A stretch of DNA of 8,911 nt from Candidatus Sivonenia alaskensis PMM_0068 (GTDB lineage: Bacteria > Cyanobacteriota > Cyanobacteriia > Gloeobacterales > PMM-0068), in the NCBI GenBank assembly GCA_949127685.1, contig CASBPW010000060.1:1-8911 (forward strand). The letters run 5' to 3'. The notes under the pieces are model-generated. The model was not told where the DNA came from and did not search any database. It saw only the letters and a program-made list of their open reading frames with translations. How positions within the stretch are numbered: the first letter of the stretch is position 1; every line of letters starts with the position of its first letter. Shown in pieces: positions 6,114 through 8,911 of this stretch. The position numbers were made by a program, and so were the translations under genes.

Positions 6114-7679
6114 TCAGGAAAGCTCTACGACAGGAGTATCTTCTAAGAGAATCTTTTGTGTTTCTAAATCACTAACGATGATGCGTAGCGTTTTCTGTTC
6201 ATCCACGCGAAACAGGACTTTGATCCTATCTTTGCCGGGATAGCCCAAAGGCTGCAGCCGGGCAATGGTGCGGCCCTCTTCTGTATCATTCAAGGAACGG
6301 ACGTCTGGAGTGTTTCCACTGGTTTTGCGGGTAACCAGACGAGTCCCATCAAAAAATACTTCCGTCGCTTCATTAGCGTTTCCCCATTCCCCAATCACCA
6401 GTTCTATGCTGGGCTGACTGGAGACGGAAGCACCCAATACAAGTTCATAAGCCTTAGCCGTAGGGTAGGGCGTTCCTGCTTTAAACAAAGGATGCCAATT
6501 GTGACAGGCTTGCTTATGATCCCAGTACCGAATTCCGTAGCTGTTATAGAGAAAGTCTTGAACTTGCTGGAAGCCTCTCCCTAAGTAGAGTGCCCCTTGC
6601 ACCACCGCATCGAAAGGACGATCACTGTAGATCTTTGGGGTAGGGAATTTCTGGCGTACCCATTGTTGGACTGAAGGGATGAGGGCGGTGCCGCCTACTA
6701 ATAGAACAGCCGTGAGATCCTGTTCCTCAATACCTCTTTGTCGAGCCTGGGCATTAATCCGCTCCACGGCCTCGGATAGTTGGTCAAAGAAACCCTGAGC
6801 GGCTAGGAGCTGTTCTAGGCGTTGGCGGGAATAGGTAAGAGTAGTATCTTCTTTGCCTCCAAAAGTTTCTTCTACTTCGGTTTCGCTAGACAATCTGACT
6901 TTGATCTGTTCAGCAAGACGCTGGAGTCTCTGGGGGGGGCGCAGGTCATGCTCCTTCGCTAAATCATCGGCCAGCCAGCCGTCTATGTCGGTGCCACCCA
7001 GATTCAGACCCACCTTAGCTAGTACTTTAGCAATCGGGGTTCGTTGATCTTTTTGGCCTAAAACTTTCTGACCCCATTTGACCAAGAAACCAACGGGGCG
7101 GTCATCAGCAAAGGCAGGCTGAATGAGGGTAAGGTCTAAAGTACCGCCCCCAAAGTCAATCACCAGCATTAAATTTTCTGTCCGCAAACCATAGCCCAAT
7201 GCCGCTGCAGTGGATTCATCCAAAAGCTGAATTTTAGAAGCCGACAAAGATTGAGCTATTCCCGTAAGCCAGAATCGATAGGGCTCAAAACTATTTACAG
7301 GGACAGTCAGGACTAAGTCTTCAAACGGATTTTCTTGCTGGGCTAATTTTCCTAAAACACGTTGAAGAAACCAACTACCGACTTGTTCAAAGGTCACTTC
7401 TTCCCCATCCAGGATGGGCGTGAACCCCTGGACAGAAGAACCGATCCCCCGTTTGAAGTTACTGAAGAACCGAGGGTCGCTACTGTTATCCAGACCTTGA
7501 GCCATGACTTCATGCCCCACGCTAACTTGTCCGCTTTGAGCGTCATGAACATATAAAAGACTGGGGATCATCGGTAAATTTGGAACACTTAACCCTGGCA
7601 AGCTGAGGGTTTCTGGATGCTTGGTGTGAATCCAGCGCCCCAAAAGAGTATTGGTAGTACCGAAATCAAGACTATACAT
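6114..7679 (-). CDS. Hsp70-family ATPase without C-terminal lid
   Basis: The protein has a full Hsp70/actin-type nucleotide-binding domain. From the ATG at 7679 (521 residues) the motifs are: phosphate 1 SLDFGTTNT (3-11), Lys76 in NFKRG at the place of the DnaK catalytic lysine, LDESTAAALGYG (153-164), phosphate 2 VIDFGGGTLDL (173-183), GGTDID (228-233) and the adenosine motif LLVGGTALIPSV (326-337). The GGGT-to-GGTD segment is longer than in DnaK. Residues 380-521 look like a short beta-rich substrate-binding part; the helical lid and EEVD-type tail are absent. The frame continues upstream to a GTG at 7775, but those 32 residues resemble no Hsp70 N-terminus. Neither start has a good SD; CTCCTCCT directly precedes the ATG. 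It is not the housekeeping DnaK. A TPR gene follows. Confidence 0.9.
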   Translation of the reverse strand: MYSLDFGTTNTLLGRWIHTKHPETLSLPGLSVPNLPMIPSLLYVHDAQSGQVSVGHEVMAQGLDNSSDPRFFSNFKRGIGSSVQGFTPILDGEEVTFEQVGSWFLQRVLGKLAQQENPFEDLVLTVPVNSFEPYRFWLTGIAQSLSASKIQLLDESTAAALGYGLRTENLMLVIDFGGGTLDLTLIQPAFADDRPVGFLVKWGQKVLGQKDQRTPIAKVLAKVGLNLGGTDIDGWLADDLAKEHDLRPPQRLQRLAEQIKVRLSSETEVEETFGGKEDTTLTYSRQRLEQLLAAQGFFDQLSEAVERINAQARQRGIEEQDLTAVLLVGGTALIPSVQQWVRQKFPTPKIYSDRPFDAVVQGALYLGRGFQQVQDFLYNSYGIRYWDHKQACHNWHPLFKAGTPYPTAKAYELVLGASVSSQPSIELVIGEWGNANEATEVFFDGTRLVTRKTSGNTPDVRSLNDTEEGRTIARLQPLGYPGKDRIKVLFRVDEQKTLRIIVSDLETQKILLEDTPVVELS

Positions 7680-7802
7680 AGGAGGAGATCTTCCACAGGT
7701 TTGGGTAGGTGATAGGGGGCTGACACAGTTAGGCAAATCGCAAGAATCCTTTGCTAGCTCAATAGAATGCCTCACTTAAATCAGGAGAGAAGAACAACAG
7801 CA

Positions 7803-7844
7803 CAGTGACATGACGCTCTGTCAATTGTCAGGAGCATGTCACTG
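7803..7844. repeat. 42-bp imperfect dyad with TGACA boxes
   Basis: The outer arms CAGTGACATG (7803-7812) and CATGTCACTG (7835-7844) are perfect 10-bp inverted repeats. The centre TGTCAATTGTCA (7819-7830) is a near-palindrome around CAATTG with a single mismatch, and CTC/GAG partly pairs between the two. Five TGAC(A/G) boxes fall inside, two on plus and three on minus. There is no U-tract, so it is not a terminator. It sits about 125-165 bp upstream of the Hsp70-like ATG and covers a TTGACA hexamer, so an operator is the likely role. Confidence 0.55.
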
Positions 7845-7961
7845 AGATCCAAGCAAAGTAGCTCTGTGTGAGGGTTTTGAGGGAATTCATATTGGTAACG
7901 GATTCTGGAATATAGGGGAACCGAGTCATAAAGCTGTGTTTCAGCTTGGATAATATCTATT

Positions 7962-8000
7962 ATTCAAAAAATAAGAGCTTCCACTGCGTTTGGGAAGCTC
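7962..8000 (-). terminator. Intrinsic terminator of the HTH gene
   Basis: On the minus strand an 8-bp perfect stem, GAGCTTCC (8000-7993) and GGAAGCTC (7982-7975), closes a 10-nt loop and is followed at once by TTATTTTTTGAAT. It begins 17 nt after the TAA of the helix-turn-helix gene. The opposite direction lacks a comparable T-run. Confidence 0.9.
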
Positions 8001-8017
8001 AAAACTGATCATCTGGT

Positions 8018-8431
8018 TTAATCGACACCCAGCAATCTACGCCAGCCAGAACGGGTAGAAGAGTTAGTTGGTAACATCTGTCTCGAAGATTCTTGCTCCC
8101 GTCGCAGAGACTCCAGTTGCTCTTTTGAGGCCAAAGATGCCATCTCCCGTCGAAGTTCCTGAAGCACAGGACGGATATGTTCTACAACCCGTGCTGCGAC
8201 TTTCTCAATCAATTGCTCATCCCATTCTTGCTCATGGGTACGAACGATGCGGTTACTTTCATCTAAAAAGCGTTCTAGATCTTCCTGCGCGATCAAGGTA
8301 GGGCTATTCGGTGGATCGTCCTCCTGGCGCGCTATGGTATGTAACCGACCATCAGCAATCCAGCGGCGGATCGTACGCACACTGCGGCCTGTTATCGCTG
8401 AAACTTCTACGAGCGTCAATTCTGGTTTCAA
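8018..8431 (-). CDS. HTH DNA-binding protein with coiled coil
   Basis: Predicted regulator of 137 residues. Residues 5-29 form an excisionase/MerR-like helix-turn-helix (LTLVEVSAITGRSVRTIRRW then IADGRL), followed by a wing-like segment and LIAQEDLERFLDES (46-59), the usual end of this small winged domain. Residues 68-116 are a charged helical stretch likely to dimerise as a coiled coil, and the tail is basic with SGWRRLLGVD. The start chosen is the TTG at 8431-8429, because AGGGAAGG (8446-8439) lies 7 nt upstream and the protein then starts MKPELTLVE, right at the domain. The frame is open up to a TTG at 8503, but that start has no SD and overlaps the promoter. It is divergent from apcE and has its own terminator. 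Target and ligand are unknown. Confidence 0.8.
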   Translation of the reverse strand: MKPELTLVEVSAITGRSVRTIRRWIADGRLHTIARQEDDPPNSPTLIAQEDLERFLDESNRIVRTHEQEWDEQLIEKVAARVVEHIRPVLQELRREMASLASKEQLESLRREQESSRQMLPTNSSTRSGWRRLLGVD

Positions 8432-8455
8432 AACGTTACCTTCCCTAACTCTAAA

Positions 8456-8502
8456 ATTGAAAGCACACTTGGCTTTGACGTCAGTATGACGCGGCACTGA
8501 CA
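8456..8502 (-). promoter_or_regulatory. HTH-gene promoter overlapped by phased TGAC boxes
   Basis: A minus-strand promoter fits: CTGACG (8484-8479), a 17-bp spacer and TTCAAT (8461-8456), giving a start near 8449 and a short leader. On the plus strand TGACG, TGACG and TGACA begin at 8476, 8487 and 8498, an exact 11-bp period, so all three face the same side of the helix. The first lies in the palindrome TGACGTCA (8476-8483), which covers the -35 box. This suggests an operator, possibly for autoregulation. Confidence 0.4.
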
Positions 8503-8745
8503 AAATTACAGACTCTCTTCAGGATCAGGACCACAAAGTATACAAAACTTATCTTTGGTATTAGTTGATCTTGCCTGAAGGCTATGGTTTCTTGTTACCA
8601 GGAAGAGACCACAGGCTTAGGAATTCCTCGTTCAGTCCCAGGTTTGGGCCAATTCGGATTGATTCCACGTAGGAGCGAGGCTAGTGGAGGAAGAGGTGTA
8701 TTTTGCGCTTATCCGCACGTACTCTTCTCCCCTCATTTCCTAAGA

Positions 8746-8763
8746 GTTGTGATGGTTTGTGAT
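8746..8763 (+). promoter_or_regulatory. 10-bp-period direct repeat, HLR1-like layout
   Basis: GTTGTGAT and TTTGTGAT are separated by two bases. The layout equals that of the RpaB-binding HLR1 element, (G/T)TTACA(A/T)(A/T) twice with a 2-nt gap, but both halves have GTG where HLR1 has ACA. If the CATAAT at 8794-8799 is the apcE -10 box, the repeat lies around -60 to -42, a normal activator position. Binding by an OmpR-family regulator is inference. Confidence 0.35.
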
Positions 8764-8796
8764 GTTCCTGGATCTGTTCGGTCGTTTTAGGAACAT
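8762..8796. repeat. 8-bp inverted repeat in the apcE leader
   Basis: ATGTTCCT (8762-8769) and AGGAACAT (8789-8796) are perfect inverted arms around a 19-nt spacer. The right arm runs into CATAAT (8794-8799), the best -10 candidate for apcE. It could be an operator or, if transcription starts upstream, an RNA stem. No U-tract follows. Confidence 0.4.
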
Positions 8797-8839
8797 AATC
8801 CAAGGCTGATAGTAAGCGTCGTTTTCATGGGAGTGTCAG

Positions 8840-8911
8840 ATGGCGATTAAGGCAACGAGTGGCAGCAATGTAGCCCGTCCCCGCAGATTCAACACGGTAT
8901 TGGTAGAAACC
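8840..8911 (+). CDS. apcE: Phycobilisome core-membrane linker ApcE, first 24 residues
   Basis: Only the first 24 codons are in the window. They read MAIKATSGSNVARPRRFNTV and four more residues, which lines up with the ApcE N-terminus known from cyanobacteria (M-S-V/I-KASGGSS-V/L-ARPQLYQTV). ApcE (LCM) is the large chromophore-carrying linker that builds the phycobilisome core and couples it to the thylakoid membrane and photosystem II. The start is supported by GGGAG at 8829-8833, six bases ahead of the ATG. Residues after ARP differ from the common form (RRFNTVLVET instead of QLYQTVPVAT). The gene would normally run for about 2.5-3.5 kb beyond the edge, often followed by apcA and apcB, which cannot be seen here. 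Confidence 0.82.
   Translation, partial: MAIKATSGSNVARPRRFNTVLVET

Larger units (their letters stand above)
7680..8017. other. Noncoding region upstream of the Hsp70-like gene
   Basis: This 338-bp stretch has no convincing gene. From left to right it holds the possible 32-codon extension of the Hsp70-like frame (7680-7775), a 42-bp dyad (7803-7844), a 6-bp hairpin with a 5-nt loop (AAGCTG/CAGCTT, 7931-7947), an AT-rich palindrome (7950-7963) and the terminator of the helix-turn-helix gene (7962-8000). A consensus -35 hexamer TTGACA lies on the minus strand at 7824-7819 inside the dyad, but no matching -10 follows at normal spacing. Confidence 0.6.
8432..8839. other. Divergent HTH/apcE intergenic region
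   Basis: This 408-bp region has no gene I can support. Besides the HTH promoter at its left end, it contains small palindromes GCCTGAAGGC (8573-8582), AGGAATTCCT (8619-8628) and CCCAGGTTTGGG (8637-8648), of unknown meaning. A direct repeat at 8746-8763 and an inverted repeat at 8762-8796 lie near apcE. A 68-codon plus-strand frame at 8584-8790 has no SD and no recognisable features. Confidence 0.6.

Noticed and set aside
7680..7775. 32-residue N-terminal extension of the Hsp70-like protein from GTG 7775
   Set aside because: It does not resemble any Hsp70 N-terminus, has no SD, and the family motif starts two residues after the ATG at 7679.
7950..7963. ATAATA/TATTAT palindrome as an operator or extra terminator
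   Set aside because: It is short, AT-only and adjoins the U-tract of the real terminator, so chance is the simplest explanation.
8432..8503. 24-residue N-terminal extension of the HTH protein from TTG 8503
   Set aside because: No SD at 8503, whereas the TTG at 8431 has AGGGAAGG at good spacing; the extension overlaps the phased TGAC boxes.
8584..8790. 68-codon plus-strand frame upstream of apcE
   Set aside because: No SD, no domain or membrane pattern, and it overlaps the direct repeat and part of the inverted repeat of the apcE control region.
1..8911. CRISPR arrays, insertion sequences, tRNA or rRNA genes
   Set aside because: No regularly spaced repeats, transposase-like frames, terminal inverted repeats with target duplications, or cloverleaf/rRNA sequences were seen on either strand.

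Overview
The window comes from a cyanobacterium that has phycobilisomes. The last 72 bases are the start of a gene whose protein matches the well-known N-terminus of the phycobilisome core-membrane linker ApcE (M-x-IKA-x-SGS-x-VARP). The window also carries zwf followed directly by opcA, the cyanobacterial assembly and activation factor of glucose-6-phosphate dehydrogenase. GTG and TTG starts appear to be used. The HIP1 palindrome GCGATCGC was seen only once, so this is not a HIP1-rich lineage. I cannot name the genus.

Layout, left to right. (1) 1-743, minus strand: the 5' part of an unrecognised single-pass membrane protein with a Pro/Gln-rich linker, read from a GTG start and running off the left edge. 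(2) 744-853: short divergent intergenic region. (3) Plus-strand sugar-phosphate block: a divergent DeoC-type aldolase, a 123-bp gap, then zwf, opcA and pgl. opcA follows zwf by 40 nt with a strong Shine-Dalgarno (SD) sequence, and the pgl ATG directly follows the opcA stop. Together zwf, opcA and pgl encode the first two steps of the oxidative pentose phosphate pathway plus the activator of the first enzyme. (4) Minus-strand pair: an Hsp70-family protein with no C-terminal helical lid, then an exported TPR protein whose 3' end overlaps the pgl 3' end by 20 bp. (5) A 338-bp noncoding stretch holding a 42-bp imperfect dyad, a small hairpin and a clear intrinsic terminator. (6) A minus-strand helix-turn-helix/coiled-coil protein, most likely starting at a TTG with a strong SD. 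(7) A 408-bp divergent region leading into apcE.

The most notable points are these. G6PDH keeps the C-terminal redox cysteine known from cyanobacteria (Cys447) but has Ala189 where I expect its partner. The DeoC-like aldolase has Glu where DeoC normally has the catalytic Asp. TGAC(A/G) boxes cluster both in front of the helix-turn-helix gene (three copies at an exact 11-bp period) and in the dyad upstream of the Hsp70-like gene, which suggests one regulator. The apcE leader holds a 10-bp-period direct repeat laid out like an RpaB/HLR1 site but with a different core.

I found no mobile element, CRISPR array, tRNA or rRNA. I also found no evidence for a wholly new multi-gene system. The best novelty candidates are the regulatory repeats and the HTH, Hsp70-like and TPR genes.
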